A stretch of DNA of 64,000 bases from Chitinophagaceae bacterium. GTDB lineage: Bacteria; Bacteroidota; Bacteroidia; Chitinophagales; Chitinophagaceae. Position numbers and translations under genes: made by a program. A model generated the notes under the pieces. The model was not told the origin of the DNA. It worked only from the letters and a program-made list of their open reading frames with translations, and ran no database searches. Positions 1-10,482 of the stretch are shown piece after piece. The number at the start of each line of letters is the position of its first letter. Within the stretch, counting starts at the first letter, position 1. The stretch spans positions 1 to 64,000 of the forward strand of contig JADJOC010000003.1 of the NCBI GenBank assembly GCA_016713965.1. The letters run 5' to 3'.

Positions 1-38
1 TTATTCTTATATTCATTATTAAATCAATTAGCTAATTT

Positions 39-458
39 ATGAAAGAGAATATCCTTAAAAGCAAGAGTTTTAATTTTGCTGTCAGAATCGTTAATTTATA
101 TAAATATCTGAAAAAACAACACAGTGAATATATTTTATCTCAGCAAATAATAAGAAGTGGAACATCAGTTGGTGCAATAATCAGGGAAGCCGAACATGCA
201 GAAAGCACTAAAGATTTTATACATAAATTAAGCATTGGATTAAAACAAATAAATGAGTGTAAGTATTGGTTAGACTTGTTATTTGCTACAGATTTTATTA
301 CTAACAAAATGTATCACTCAGTAAATAATGATTGTGAAGAGTTATTAAAATTACTTATAGCTAGTGTAAAAACTACGAAAAGAAAGCTAAATGCTACAAC
401 AACAAAATTATCAATTATCAATTATCAATTAACTAATTATCAATTATTATGGTTTTAA
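39..458 (+). CDS. four-helix-bundle protein (23S rRNA intervening-sequence type)
   Basis: A 139-residue protein whose first 115 residues match the four-helix-bundle family first known from 23S rRNA intervening sequences. Recognisable parts are the N-terminal KSFNFAVRIVNLYKYL helix, the SQQIIRSGTSVGAIIREAEHA segment and the KLSIGLKQINECKYWLDLL helix. The biochemical role of the family is unknown. The last 20 or so residues come from a tandem repeat and may not belong to the native protein. The gene ends 10 bp inside etfA, so it probably sits inside an etfB-etfA operon whose etfB lies left of the window. Such genes are often found inserted in Bacteroidota operons. Confidence 0.75.
   Translation: MKENILKSKSFNFAVRIVNLYKYLKKQHSEYILSQQIIRSGTSVGAIIREAEHAESTKDFIHKLSIGLKQINECKYWLDLLFATDFITNKMYHSVNNDCEELLKLLIASVKTTKRKLNATTTKLSIINYQLTNYQLLWF
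406..448. repeat. short tandem repeat, unit ATTATCAA
   Basis: Four to five imperfect copies of ATTATCAA/TTATCAATTA lie between the four-helix-bundle gene and the etfA start codon. They are read as the C-terminal tail of the upstream protein. Tandem runs of this kind often accompany four-helix-bundle insertions in Bacteroidota. The array may change the spacing or translation coupling before etfA. Confidence 0.6.
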
Positions 459-1408
459 TATTTCTAGACCAGGCTGATGGCCAGATAAAAAAATCATCTT
501 TAGAGGCTGCCAATTACGGATCGGCTATTGCATTACAATTAGGCACTACTGCCGAAGGCATTTTGCTTGGTAATGTAACAGATGATTTGGCAAGCTTGGG
601 TAAATATGGGTTAAAGAAAATCCATACGGTAAAAAATGAAGTGCTAAATCATTTGGATGCACAGGTTTTTACTAAGATCATTGCCGCTGCTGCCAATGCC
701 ATTGGCGCTGATGTGATAGTACTAAGCCATAATTTAAACGGTAAAGCTATCGCACCACGGTTAAGCGCCCAGTTAAAAGCCGGGTTGGTAACCGGTGCCA
801 TTAGTTTGCCGGATGTAAGTAATGGCTTTATAGTAAAGAAAAGCGTATTCAGCGGTAAAGCATTTGCCAATGTTGCGATACACACTGCAACAAAAATTAT
901 TTCACTAAATCCTAACTCCTATCGTATCGCTATGAGTGAAGGAGTAGCTGAAGTTGAAGAATTTTCTGCAGAAGTACCGGCATCAAAAGTAACCGTTACA
1001 GCTACCAATAAAATTGTTGGCGAAGTGCCATTATCCGAAGCAGAATTGGTGATCAGTGGAGGTCGTGGCTTAAAAGGCCCTGAAAACTGGCATTTGGTAA
1101 CAGAACTTGCCAAAGCATTAGGCGCTGCTACTGCATGCAGCCGTGCTGTATCTGATGCACACTGGCGTTCACATCATGAACATGTGGGTCAGACGGGCTT
1201 AGCTATTGCCCCTAATTTGTATTTTGCCATCGGCATATCCGGCGCTATACAGCATTTGGCCGGGGTAAACCGCAGCAAAACTATTGTTGTAATTAACAAA
1301 GATCCTGAAGCTCCATTTTTTAAAGCAGCAGATTATGGCATTGTTGGCGATGCTTTTGAAGTAATGCCTAAAATTATTGAAGCAGTGAAAAAGTTAAAAA
1401 GCGCATAA
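449..1408 (+). CDS. etfA: electron transfer flavoprotein subunit alpha
   Basis: Alpha subunit of the FAD-containing electron transfer flavoprotein, which accepts electrons from acyl-CoA dehydrogenases and similar enzymes and passes them to the quinone pool. The 319 residues are normal for the family. The N-terminal domain starts MVLIFLDQADGQIKKSSLEA. The C-terminal FAD domain shows ISGGRGLKGPENWHLV, CSRAVSDAHW, QTGLAIAPNLYFAIGISGAIQH and INKDPEAPFFKAADYGIVGD, the classic FAD-binding series. The reading frame is intact. The partner etfB is expected just left of the window; the gene overlaps the upstream four-helix-bundle gene by 10 bp, suggesting translational coupling. Confidence 0.95.
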   Translation: MVLIFLDQADGQIKKSSLEAANYGSAIALQLGTTAEGILLGNVTDDLASLGKYGLKKIHTVKNEVLNHLDAQVFTKIIAAAANAIGADVIVLSHNLNGKAIAPRLSAQLKAGLVTGAISLPDVSNGFIVKKSVFSGKAFANVAIHTATKIISLNPNSYRIAMSEGVAEVEEFSAEVPASKVTVTATNKIVGEVPLSEAELVISGGRGLKGPENWHLVTELAKALGAATACSRAVSDAHWRSHHEHVGQTGLAIAPNLYFAIGISGAIQHLAGVNRSKTIVVINKDPEAPFFKAADYGIVGDAFEVMPKIIEAVKKLKSA

Positions 1409-1482
1409 ATTCATTAAATTAAAGAATATGTAAAGCCACAAAGCAACATCACTTTGCGGCTTTGTGATAACATCCGGTTATA

Positions 1483-1854
1483 TCAAAATTTTAATACCAG
1501 GCTGCCACAGCAATTTTTACATTCAGTTGCAAAATGGGCTATTACAGTATTAGTATTATTACCCTCGTTTATTATATTACTAAAAGATATATTAAATCTT
1601 ACAGATACCCCGGTTTTTACCTGCTCAAAACAATCAAGATTTAGCTTTCTTCCCCAGATAGGATATTCTTTTTTTTCACTTTTCATCTGGTGCAATAATG
1701 TTACAATTGCAGCATCACCAAAAATACGGATTGCGAAAGGCATAGAAATAAAATCTACCCTTGATGCTGTCATTATATCTATCTGGTAGCTACGCTCTCC
1801 GGTACGGGATATGTTTAAATATTCAAACTTATCCTCTTCAGCTAACCTGGTTAA
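1483..1854 (-). pseudogene. unassigned open frame downstream of the PLP decarboxylase, possible SnoaL/NTF2-like remnant
   Basis: An open frame of about 120 codons runs leftwards from just inside the 3' end of the decarboxylase gene, in another frame. It has no convincing start before an ATG at 1773. The segment FAIRIFGDAAIVTLLHQ followed by a W-x-R stretch resembles the strand pattern of SnoaL/DUF4440 proteins, but the match is weak. It could be a separate gene that lost its start, a frameshifted gene, or chance. The rest of 1409-1482 shows no feature. Confidence 0.25.
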
Positions 1855-1865
1855 ATAAGTACTGC

Positions 1866-3272
1866 TTAATTCCTGGATTTTTCTTTAGGAATTACTTCTG
1901 TTAGAGTATTTGTATCCTGCAAATTCCAAAAGTAGTTGGTGAGGTAAGGATTATCATACCTCCCTTCGTTATTCATTAGTTTTTTATTTCCATTTTCATC
2001 AATAAGTATCCACGCTGGTGCCAGACGGCCACAAAAACGGTTTGATAGGGAGAAAGTATACGCTCCGGCATGAGTTATTAATAAAGGGTCGCCCAGTTCA
2101 ATATCACCCGCATTAATATTATCCACCAGAGTATCTCCTGCGAAACATAAGGGACCTGCTATTGCATCATTACCTTCTTTATTTAACGAATTACCTTCAG
2201 GACCAAGGATACGGTGAGGCCAGTGCAAAAGCGTAACTTTAGCCAATTGGTCGGTACCTACATTAAGTATTATCCATCGTTTGTTACGGGAATATTTAAT
2301 AGCTTCTACCGCAGCCAGCAATGAAACTGCATTGCCACAAAGAGCATGTCCCGGCTCAACATAATATTTAAAACTATCCTGCTTTATAGATGAAATTTCA
2401 TTAACCCAATATTTTAGCGAAGGAAATTTATCACCTTCTAAAAAAGGTATACCTAAACCACCACCTATATTTATATCAAACACAGGATGTCCTTCAGTTA
2501 TTAACTGATTAGCTAAACAATGCATCTCTATCATTGCATTATGAAAACTTGATAAATTATCCATTTGTGTACCAACATGCACATGAAGACCTGATACCGG
2601 AATGGTAAGCTTTTTTACAAGGGCAGGCAAATCTTCACTTGGTATACCAAACTTAGATGAAATAACTGCATGTGACATAAGCTCCTGATTATCGTTAGTT
2701 TGGCTATATTCAATTTTTGCAGTGGGATTAATTCTTAATAAAAGTTTACCGTGAAATACTTTTCCTTGAAGATTTGATTGCAGTTTTAAAATAGCTGTTG
2801 GGTCATCCATTATTACTGTAGCCCCCTTGATTAACAGGCTTTCGCATAAGTTAACATCCTGTACAGGGCAGTTATACGATATATTTTTATAGGGAATGCC
2901 TGCAAGCAGAGCCAGATCTATCTCTTGCCGACTGGCACAATCAGCTCCCACACCAAGCTCAGCCAAGAGTTCTAATATTAATAAGGATGGATTAGTTTTA
3001 ACAGGAAAAAGTATATGATTGGTATTCTCAGTAAAAAGGGCAAAATCTAATACATTTTGTGTTAATTGCTCTTTGGATACAATCCAACAAGGTGATGCAT
3101 GCTTTTTGTATAATTCCCGAATGTTTAATTTCTCACTCCAGGTTTCAAGTGCAGCAAACTTTTTAATTACGGGTTTAACATTGATTAATGGATTAATTTT
3201 TAAAGGATTAGTTTCTTTATTAGAAGTTTGATAAGATTTTGGAATATGCAACAGATAATTTTGAGTATACAT
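1866..3272 (-). CDS. PLP-dependent amino acid decarboxylase, diaminopimelate/ornithine decarboxylase fold
   Basis: A 468-residue fold-type III PLP enzyme (alanine racemase-like barrel plus C-terminal beta domain). The PLP-binding lysine lies in FPVKTNPSLLILELL near residue 87, followed by the GVGADCAS motif, the barrel motifs SKFGIP and HVHVGTQ, the phosphate-binding DINIGGGLG and EPGHALCG. The C-terminal domain has CFAGDTLVDN, the position of the active-site cysteine loop, and GAYTFS. It most likely decarboxylates a diamino acid. About 50 N-terminal residues precede the usual family start. It is not next to lysine biosynthesis genes, so a role as lysA is not assured; biosynthesis of a secondary metabolite is equally possible. 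Confidence 0.8.
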   Translation of the reverse strand: MYTQNYLLHIPKSYQTSNKETNPLKINPLINVKPVIKKFAALETWSEKLNIRELYKKHASPCWIVSKEQLTQNVLDFALFTENTNHILFPVKTNPSLLILELLAELGVGADCASRQEIDLALLAGIPYKNISYNCPVQDVNLCESLLIKGATVIMDDPTAILKLQSNLQGKVFHGKLLLRINPTAKIEYSQTNDNQELMSHAVISSKFGIPSEDLPALVKKLTIPVSGLHVHVGTQMDNLSSFHNAMIEMHCLANQLITEGHPVFDINIGGGLGIPFLEGDKFPSLKYWVNEISSIKQDSFKYYVEPGHALCGNAVSLLAAVEAIKYSRNKRWIILNVGTDQLAKVTLLHWPHRILGPEGNSLNKEGNDAIAGPLCFAGDTLVDNINAGDIELGDPLLITHAGAYTFSLSNRFCGRLAPAWILIDENGNKKLMNNEGRYDNPYLTNYFWNLQDTNTLTEVIPKEKSRN

Positions 3273-3396
3273 GGTTTATAGTTTATAATAATGTTTACAA
3301 TAATTGTAAGGACGTTTAAAAGGATCAGGAATTAATTATTACAGCATCTAGGATTTATAATTTTTATAAGCAACTAGTTTTAACTGTGTTTATATT

Positions 3397-5972
3397 TCAT
3401 TTTCTTTGAGACATTACTATTGGCCTGGTTGCAACTACTTTAGTTTTTTCGTTGCTTTTTTTATTACTCAGAGGTTGTGAAGATTTTGATCCGTCCCGGT
3501 ATAGTGCATTGGCTTTTTAACCCCAGCTCCCATCCCATCCTGTAGCAATCAGCGATATCTTCCATAGTAGCTTCGTTGGGTAAATTAATAGTCTTGCTTA
3601 TACCGCCACTTATAAAGGGCTGTGCTGCTGCCATCATACGGATGTGGCCATGTGCATGAATATATCTTTTACCTTTTGCACCGCATTTACCGGCACAATC
3701 AAAAATAGGCAGATGCTCCTGTTTAAGATAAGGCGCTCCTTCTACAGTCATGGTGCCACATATATATTCATTTGCAGCTTTTATTTGTGATTTGGAAAAC
3801 CCTAATGCTTCGAGCATGCTCCAGCTATTATTATTATATTGATGCGGTTCAAATCCCAGGCGCAGAAGAAAACTTTCTCCCAAATTAAATTTGTTAAATA
3901 CAAAGCTTATATCGAATGCGTTGCTTAGTGAAGTTTCTAATCTATTTAATTCTTCCTGTGTAAATCCTTTATCCTGTAAAGTTGTTTTATTAATAAAAGG
4001 TGCCCCTTCCAATGTAGCATAACCTTTGGTATAATTTACAATTGCCTGTATTTCATTTTCAGTATATTTTAAATGCCTTAATATAGTGGGTATACCCTGG
4101 TTTATAATTTTAAAATATCCGCCGCCGCTTAATTTTTTAAACTTCACTAAAGCAAAATCAGGTTCTATACCGGTAGTATCACAATCCATTACCAAACCTA
4201 TGGTACCCGTTGGTGCAACAACGGTAGCCTGTGCATTGCGATAACCATATTTTTCACCCAACTGTACGGCATCGTTCCATGCTCTTGAAGCGGCATTCAA
4301 CAAATAATCCGGACAAAATTTTGCATTGATCCCCCGTGGTTTTATTTGTAATGCATCGTAAGCATCTGCAGCATCATAAACGGCAGCCCGGTGGTTTCGC
4401 ATTACACGGAGCATGTGCTGCTTATTTTTTTTTATATTTTGCAAATGGCCCTAAAAATGCAGCCATCTGGGCAGAAGTTTTATAAACTGTACCGGTCATA
4501 ATTGCTGTGATGGCGGCAGTAATATTTCTTGATTCTTCACTGTCGTACGGAATTCCATTAACCATCAGCAAGCTGCCGAGGTTAGAATATCCTAACCCGA
4601 TAGTGCGATAATCATAACATTTCCTGGCTACTGCTTTTGAAGGATACTGTGACATTAACACGCTTATTTCAAGCACTACAGTCCATAACTTACAGGTATA
4701 TTCAAAGCCGTTTACATCAAACAATTGACTGGCTTCATCAAAAAAGCGGCGCAAATTAATACTGGCCAAAGTACAGGCTGTGTCATCTAAAAATTTAAAT
4801 TCACTACAGGAATTAGAAGATTTTATCTGCCCGCCTTTTGGGCAGGTATGCCATTCATTGATCGTTGTGTCATAATGTATGCCGGGATCGGCACATCTCC
4901 ATGCTGCATAATTAATTTGATCCCATAACGACTTTGCCTTTATTTTTTTATTTACTTTTTGGTCACTTCTCCCTTTAAGCTCCCAATCTCCGTCTATATC
5001 TAGTATGCTAAAAAAACTATTGGGAATACGGACAGAATTATTACTGTTTTGACCACTTACCGTATGATAAGCCTCTCCTTCATAATGGCTGGAATATCCC
5101 GCATTAATTAAAGCGGCTGCTTTTTCTTCCTCTGTTATTTTCCAACGGATAAAATCCTCAATTTCCGGATGATCGATATCGAGGCATACCATTTTTGCAG
5201 CTCTACGTGTTGTACCTCCACTTTTAAGAGCACTGGCTGCCCTGTCGCCAATTTTTAAAAAATTCATTATTCCCCCGGCTACACCTCCTCCGCTCAATTG
5301 CTCACCTTTGGCTCTGACAGTGCTAAAATTGGTACCAACCCCACTACCATATTTAAATATCCTTGCTTCCCTTAACCACAAATCCATTATTCCTCCTTCG
5401 TTTAATAAATCATCATTTACATTGAGTATAAAACAGGAATGTGCCTGCGGCCTGGCATAAGCAGAAATTGATTTTTTTATTTTCTTATCTTTTTCATCTA
5501 CGTAATAGTGTCCTTGCGCTTCGCCGGTAATACCATATACTTCATACAAACCCGTATTAAACCATTGAGGACTATTGGGTGCACAGGATTGATTTAGTAT
5601 AGCATATACCAGCTCATCATAAAATACAACAGCGTCTTCTGCAGAGGCAAAATATCCATATTTTTCCCCCCACTGTTGCCAGCAATAAACCATTCGGTGT
5701 ACTACCTGTTTTACAGAAATTTCTCCACCCACACTGCCGTCAGGCTGAGGAACACCACTTTTACGAAAATATTTTTGTGCTAACATGTCTGTAGCTCTCT
5801 GGCTCCAGTGTTCCGGCACTTCAACATTATTCATCTGGAATATTCTTTCGCCATTTGGGTTTTTAATTATTGATGTTCGTGATTCATATTTAAACATCTC
5901 ATATGGATTTTTTCCACTTTGTGTAAATTGGCGTTGAAATTTTAATGCATCAGAGCAGTATTGGCTGGACAT
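3397..5972 (-). CDS. nrdJ: adenosylcobalamin-dependent (class II) ribonucleotide reductase, two frameshifts
   Basis: Class II reductase that makes deoxynucleotides from ribonucleotides using coenzyme B12. The reconstructed product is about 858 residues, usual for Bacteroidota. Visible motifs are SCAPNSPQWFNTG, AHSCFILNVNDDL, YGSGVGTNFSTVR, LKSGGTTRRAAKMV, the active-site NSCSEFKFLDDTACTLASINL region, and VAPTGTIGLVMDCDTTGIEPDF. Two shifts break the frame: one at about 4430 in a run of nine T (eight restores YKKNKQHMLR) and one at about 3520 in a T run, after which YRDGSKSSQPLSNKKS can be read to a stop at 3397. Both look like run-length errors. The 297 bp upstream (5973-6269) hold no gene. 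Confidence 0.9.
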
Positions 5973-6269
5973 GGTTATCAGGATTTTATGTTAATAATTT
6001 TTATAAATACCATTAAAATATTTGTAAAACATTATTCGTAGGGCGGATAGAAAAGGACTACTGTATCAAGTATAAACACTTTTAATACAGTAAAATTACT
6101 ACGCAATATATAACAAATTTTACTAACTTCAAAATAACATGGGGCTTAACTTAAAAAAAGGTCAGGTAGATAATATGATACTGCACAATAATAAAAATAG
6201 CCACAAATCTTATGGAAATAATTGTAAAATAAATATGTTTACATATACTAATCTTCAAACAAATATTTT

Positions 6270-6497
6270 ATGACTAAATTTTATGAATACAAAGGAAATT
6301 GCTATAAAAAAATCGATGATGTGTCAGTAAAAAATCCTGTAAGCCGGGAATGGGAAGCTTATGTAGCTTATCAAAGTGTAGAAGGAAATATTTATGTTAG
6401 GGAAAAAAATGAGTTTAAAAGACTCTTTGTCGAAGTTAACAGTAGCGAAGAGTTGCTTTCAAAATTTAAACTTTCAGATAAAACTGGTATCGCATAA
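6270..6497 (+). CDS. small DUF1653-like protein
   Basis: A 75-residue protein. The first 50 residues (YEYKGNCYKKIDDV, then a V-Y-Q-S segment and YVREKNEFKRLF) follow the pattern of the DUF1653 family, in which a K-G-x-x-Y start is followed by V-Y-Q and a final V-R-x-x-x-x-F. The function of that family is not established. The gene stands alone between nrdJ on the other strand and the bifunctional nuclease gene. An AT-rich region lies upstream, with no clear -7 motif. Confidence 0.55.
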   Translation: MTKFYEYKGNCYKKIDDVSVKNPVSREWEAYVAYQSVEGNIYVREKNEFKRLFVEVNSSEELLSKFKLSDKTGIA

Positions 6498-6565
6498 ATA
6501 GAATATATTAATATAATATTATTCACTTTCATTACTGAAAAAAACCTTAGTTTCGTAAGTAATTT

Positions 6566-7153
6566 ATGAAGAAAATAGAACTGGAAATAGTAGCGTTATC
6601 TCATAGTATAACCCAAACGCACTCGTATGCAGTAGTATTAGGCGAAATAAACGGCCTGAGGCGCCTGCCGATAGTAATTGGTGGCTTTGAAGCACAGGCC
6701 ATCGCTGTGGCCTTAGAACGTATGAACCCCAGCAGACCACTTACCCACGACTTAATGAAAAATTTTATGCTGGCATTTAATGTGGATATGCATGAAATTG
6801 TAATCAATGACTTACAGGAAGGTATATTTTACTCCAAGCTTGTATGCAGCACGGATAATGATACGGTGGAAATTGATTCCCGTACCTCAGATGCATTGGC
6901 ATTAGCCGTTAGGTTTGGTTGCCCTATTTTTACATATGATAATATATTGGAGCAAGCAGGCGTATTAATGGAAGATGATGGCAAACAGCAGAAAAAAGCA
7001 GAACCTGTAACTACAGAAACCGGGAGTAAAGACGACTTAAAAACCATGTCGCTTGAAGATTTAAATAACTTATTAACTGAGGTGCTTGATAGCGAAGATT
7101 ATATTAAAGCTATCGCTATAAGAGATGAAATAAAAAGAAGAAAAAGCAAATAA
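6566..7153 (+). CDS. bifunctional nuclease family protein with C-terminal UVR motif
   Basis: A 195-residue protein with an N-terminal BFN (DUF151) domain, residues 1-135: LPIVIGGFEAQAIAVALE, RPLTHDLM and the SRTSDALALAVRFGCPIF motif. The last 35 residues (SLEDLNNLLTEVLDSEDYIKAIAIRDEI) form a UvrB/UvrC-type UVR helix pair, a combination common in Bacteroidota. Members of the family have been reported to have DNase and RNase activity. It lies 28 bp before ispE and is probably co-transcribed with it. TAGTTTCG upstream at about 6550 is one base off the Bacteroidota -7 consensus. Confidence 0.85.
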   Translation: MKKIELEIVALSHSITQTHSYAVVLGEINGLRRLPIVIGGFEAQAIAVALERMNPSRPLTHDLMKNFMLAFNVDMHEIVINDLQEGIFYSKLVCSTDNDTVEIDSRTSDALALAVRFGCPIFTYDNILEQAGVLMEDDGKQQKKAEPVTTETGSKDDLKTMSLEDLNNLLTEVLDSEDYIKAIAIRDEIKRRKSK

Positions 7154-7181
7154 TCCTTTCGATAGAAATAAAAATAAATAA

Positions 7182-8017
7182 TTGGTAGTTTTCCCCAACT
7201 CAAAAATTAATCTTGGACTTTCAGTATTAGATAAAAGGGCTGATGGCTTTCATAATATTGTGACAGTATTTTACCCTATTCCTATTAAAGATGCTTTAGA
7301 AATTATTCCTTCAAAAAATAAAGAAAAAGAAGTTTCATTTTCATCAACAGGCTTAGCCATTATGGGCAATGAAGAAAACAATTTATGCGTACAGGCATAC
7401 CAGTTATTAAAAAAGACTTCCTTTCTCTTCCACCTGTACAAATGCATTTACATAAAGCCATCCCCATTGGCGCAGGTTTAGGCGGTGGATCTGCAGATGG
7501 CGCTTTTACGCTAAGGTTACTTAATGAAAAGTTTAATCTGCAAATATCCACTCAACAGTTAATGAATTATGCTTTGCAATTAGGCAGTGATTGCCCTTTT
7601 TTTATAATCAACCAACCTGCAATGGCTGAAGAGCGTGGAGAAGTATTACAACCTGTACAGGTTGATTTATCGCCGTACAAAATTTTAGTAGTAAATCCTG
7701 CTATTCATATTAATACCGGGCATGCGTTTCAGCAACTATCATTATTAACTGACAAACAAAAATCTAAACCAATAAAAGAAATTATTGCCCAACCAATTAT
7801 TTCCTGGCAAAAAGAGTTGTGTAATGATTTTGAAAAAGTAGCTTTTATAGAATATCCTCCCATAAAAGAAATAAAAGAAAATTTATACAGGCAAGGTGCT
7901 CTATATGCAGCTATGAGCGGTAGCGGCAGTACCGTTTTTGGAATTTTTGAAAAGGATAATAATCCGGTATTAAATTTTCCGAAAAATTATTATGTAAAGA
8001 TGATTCCCGGAGCTTAA
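7182..8017 (+). CDS. ispE: 4-diphosphocytidyl-2-C-methyl-D-erythritol kinase, one frameshift, TTG start
   Basis: GHMP-family kinase of the non-mevalonate isoprenoid pathway that phosphorylates CDP-methylerythritol. The N-terminus VVFPNSKINLGLSVLDKRADGFHNI is typical, and the ATP-binding glycine-rich loop is PIGAGLGGGSADGA. The C-terminal motif AAMSGSGSTVFGIF is also present. No ATG fits the N-terminus, so the TTG at 7182 is taken as start. The frame breaks at about 7415 in a run of six A; seven restores LLKKDFLSLPPVQ. The reconstructed protein has about 278 residues, the usual size. The gene follows the bifunctional nuclease gene closely. The 241 bp after it show nothing clear. Confidence 0.9.
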
Positions 8018-8258
8018 CTACAAGTTGGAACAGATATTCTTGCAGCCGGAGAAATTTTATAATGCATTCATTGCAGGTTTATAAATAAAATAATTATCTT
8101 GTACCAAATTTACTCCAATAGCAAATAACACATACATATTATCTCTTAGCTCCAATCTTGATTTGCTTAATCATTAAGGATGGTTTGCATATCTAAAATG
8201 CAATTAAAGCTATAATACTTCCTATTACATTAACCCAATTTTATTTTTAAATATTTTT

Positions 8259-9497
8259 ATGCAAACAGCTATTAATATATCTGCTAATACACAATATTTT
8301 ATCAACCTGGAAGAGCAATATGGTACAACTAATTACCACCCTTTACCCGTTGTAATTGAAAAAGGCAAAGGCGTATTTATGTATGATGTAGATGGAAAAA
8401 GATATTATGACTTTTTAAGTGGATATTCTGCAGTAAACCAAGGGCATTGCCATCCAAAAATCATAGCTGCATTGATAGAACAATCACATAAGCTAACACT
8501 TACGAGCAGGGCTTTTCATAATAATTTATTAGGGGAATATGAAAAATTTATTACAGAATATTTTGGTTATGACAGGATTTTGCCGATGAACACTGGTGTA
8601 GAAGGTGGGGAAACAGCCATAAAGCTTGCCAGGCGCTGGGGATACACCATTAAAGGAATAGAAGATAATAAAGCTAAAATAATTTTTGCAGAGGGTAATT
8701 TCTGGGGCAGGACAATGGCTGCAATTTCTTCTTCAACAGATCCCAGCAGTTATCAAAATTTTGGACCCTTTATGCCGGGTTTTGAAATAATACCTTACAA
8801 TGATTTAGCGGCACTTGAAGAGGCTTTCCAGGATAAAAATGTAGCTGCATTTATGTTTGAGCCTATCCAGGGAGAAGCCGGTATAGTAATACCCGGTGAA
8901 GGATACCTGAAGGGCATAAGAGAATTATGTACAAGATATAATGTATTAATGATAGCGGACGAAATTCAAACCGGGCTGGCACGCACAGGCAAAATGCTGG
9001 CTTGTGATTATGAAAACGTAAAACCCGATATGCTTATTTTAGGTAAAGCATTAAGCGGCGGAGTATTACCTGTCAGTGCGGTTTTGGGCAGCGATGAAGT
9101 TATGCTGACTATAAAACCCGGTGAACACGGGAGTACCTATGGCGGCAACCCCCTGGCATGTGCAGTAGCTATGGCTGCACTCTCCGTTTTAAAAGAAGAA
9201 AATATGGCTCAGAATGCTACGGTGATGGGTGAAGTATTAAGAACAGAACTAAGAAATTTACAGTCTCCTTTTATTACTGCAATAAGGGGCAAAGGTTTAT
9301 TAAATGCTATTGTTATTAAGCATGCTAATCCTGAAGCAGCTTGGGAGCTATGCCTGGCACTAATGGAAAATGGATTGTTGGCTAAACCAACACATGGTGA
9401 CAGGATTCGTTTTGCACCACCCTTATGTATAACTAAAGAGCAAATATTGGAATGTGTGCAAATCATTAAAAAAAGCCTGGAATCTTTAGCTCAATAA
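8259..9497 (+). CDS. rocD: ornithine--oxo-acid aminotransferase
   Basis: PLP enzyme of the class III aminotransferases that converts ornithine to glutamate semialdehyde in arginine/ornithine catabolism. The 412-residue product shows YDFLSGYSAVNQGHCHPKI, MNTGVEGGETAIKLARRWGY, the EPIQGEAGIVIPGEGYL stretch, the DEIQTGLARTG motif with the PLP-contacting aspartate, and LGKALSGGVLPVSAV with the Schiff-base lysine. The frame is intact. The gene appears monocistronic, with its own AT-rich upstream region. Confidence 0.93.
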   Translation: MQTAINISANTQYFINLEEQYGTTNYHPLPVVIEKGKGVFMYDVDGKRYYDFLSGYSAVNQGHCHPKIIAALIEQSHKLTLTSRAFHNNLLGEYEKFITEYFGYDRILPMNTGVEGGETAIKLARRWGYTIKGIEDNKAKIIFAEGNFWGRTMAAISSSTDPSSYQNFGPFMPGFEIIPYNDLAALEEAFQDKNVAAFMFEPIQGEAGIVIPGEGYLKGIRELCTRYNVLMIADEIQTGLARTGKMLACDYENVKPDMLILGKALSGGVLPVSAVLGSDEVMLTIKPGEHGSTYGGNPLACAVAMAALSVLKEENMAQNATVMGEVLRTELRNLQSPFITAIRGKGLLNAIVIKHANPEAAWELCLALMENGLLAKPTHGDRIRFAPPLCITKEQILECVQIIKKSLESLAQ

Positions 9498-9540
9498 TCC
9501 ACTTTGTTTACGGATCATTACCTTTACTGCAAATTATAAT

Positions 9541-10247
9541 ATGGATAGTTTTTTGCACCATGACCATAAAGAATCTCATTTAAAAAGCTCAGCTTTTTGA
9601 TGGATATTGTCATTGGTATGAGCGACGGGCTTACTGTTCCTTTTGCATTAGCTGCGGGTCTTAGCGGAGCTGGCGCAGGCACCAGCATTATCGTAATTGC
9701 TGGCATTGCAGAAATAGCAGCCGGAAGTATTGCCATGGGGCTGGGTGGATATTTATCCGGGAAGACAGAGCAGGACCATTATAGAAATGAAGTAAAAAGA
9801 GAATACTACGAAGTAGAAAATTTAAGACAAAGAGAAATCGAGGAAACCAAAGAATTTTTTGCTAACATAGGCCTTAGTGAAAAGCTGCAGGAAGAAGCTA
9901 CAGAAGAAATTGCCAGGGATAAAGACCGCTGGGTAAACTTTATGATGAAATATGAGTTGGGATTAGAAAAACCTGATCCTAAACGGGCCACAAAAAGCGC
10001 TTTAAACATTGGCCTTTCTTATGTTGTCGGAGGCATTATCCCATTAAGTCCTTACTTTTTTATTACTGATTCTGCAAAAGCTTTACAAATATCAGTAGTT
10101 GCAACTTTAACATGCCTGTTTATTTTTGGGTATTTAAAAAGTAAAGTGACCGGCGTAAAACCAATATGGGGCGCATTAAGGGTTACCATTATAGGTGCTA
10201 TTGCTGCTGCTGCTGCTTTTGGAGTGGCGAAATTGTTTGAGCATTAA
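9541..10247 (+). CDS. VIT1/CCC1 family membrane transporter, one frameshift near the start
   Basis: Membrane protein of the vacuolar iron transporter family, which moves iron or manganese out of the cytoplasm. VIGMSDGLTVPFALAAGLSGA and GSIAMGLGGYLS are the family signatures of the first membrane segments. A charged cytoplasmic helix region (REIEETKEFF) is followed by three C-terminal membrane segments. The N-terminal MDSFLHHDHKESHLKSSAF is read from an ATG at 9541 in another frame; one more T in the run at 9594 joins it to LMDIVIG, matching related proteins. It lies 43 bp after rocD and is convergent with the broken methyltransferase gene. Confidence 0.85.
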
Positions 10248-10402
10248 CCTTTTTCTTCATGATAATAAATAATTCTGATCCCGATCTTGGGCTTATAGAA
10301 TTGTAACAGGTTTCCATTATTTTTATAGGTAATGTACTGAAAAATGGTTGGTGGATTTTTCCAAGAAAATTCTTATAATGCGTCATCTAATCTGAAGAGG
10401 AA

Positions 10403-10450
10403 ATAAGCTCTGGTGGAGACCAACTTATCAGCAATAAGATTAGAGCTTAT
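10403..10450 (-). other. three-way-junction-like inverted repeats in the IS 3' tail, copy 1
   Basis: ATAAGCTCT pairs with AGAGCTTAT and encloses two smaller hairpins, CTTAT-x5-ATAAG and TGG-x3-CCA. Beside it, at 10455-10483, AAAAAGAGCAGC pairs perfectly with GCTGCTCTTTTT and resembles a terminator. The same arrangement is present in copy 2. The tail may stop transcription or be a recognition structure. Confidence 0.5.
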
Positions 10451-10482
10451 ACTGAAAAAGAGCAGCGTTTTGCTGCTCTTTT

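Noticed and set aside
3890..3920. A tRNA-like T-arm sequence near GGTTCAAATCCCAGG.
   Set aside because: It lies within the nrdJ coding sequence and has no acceptor or anticodon stem around it.
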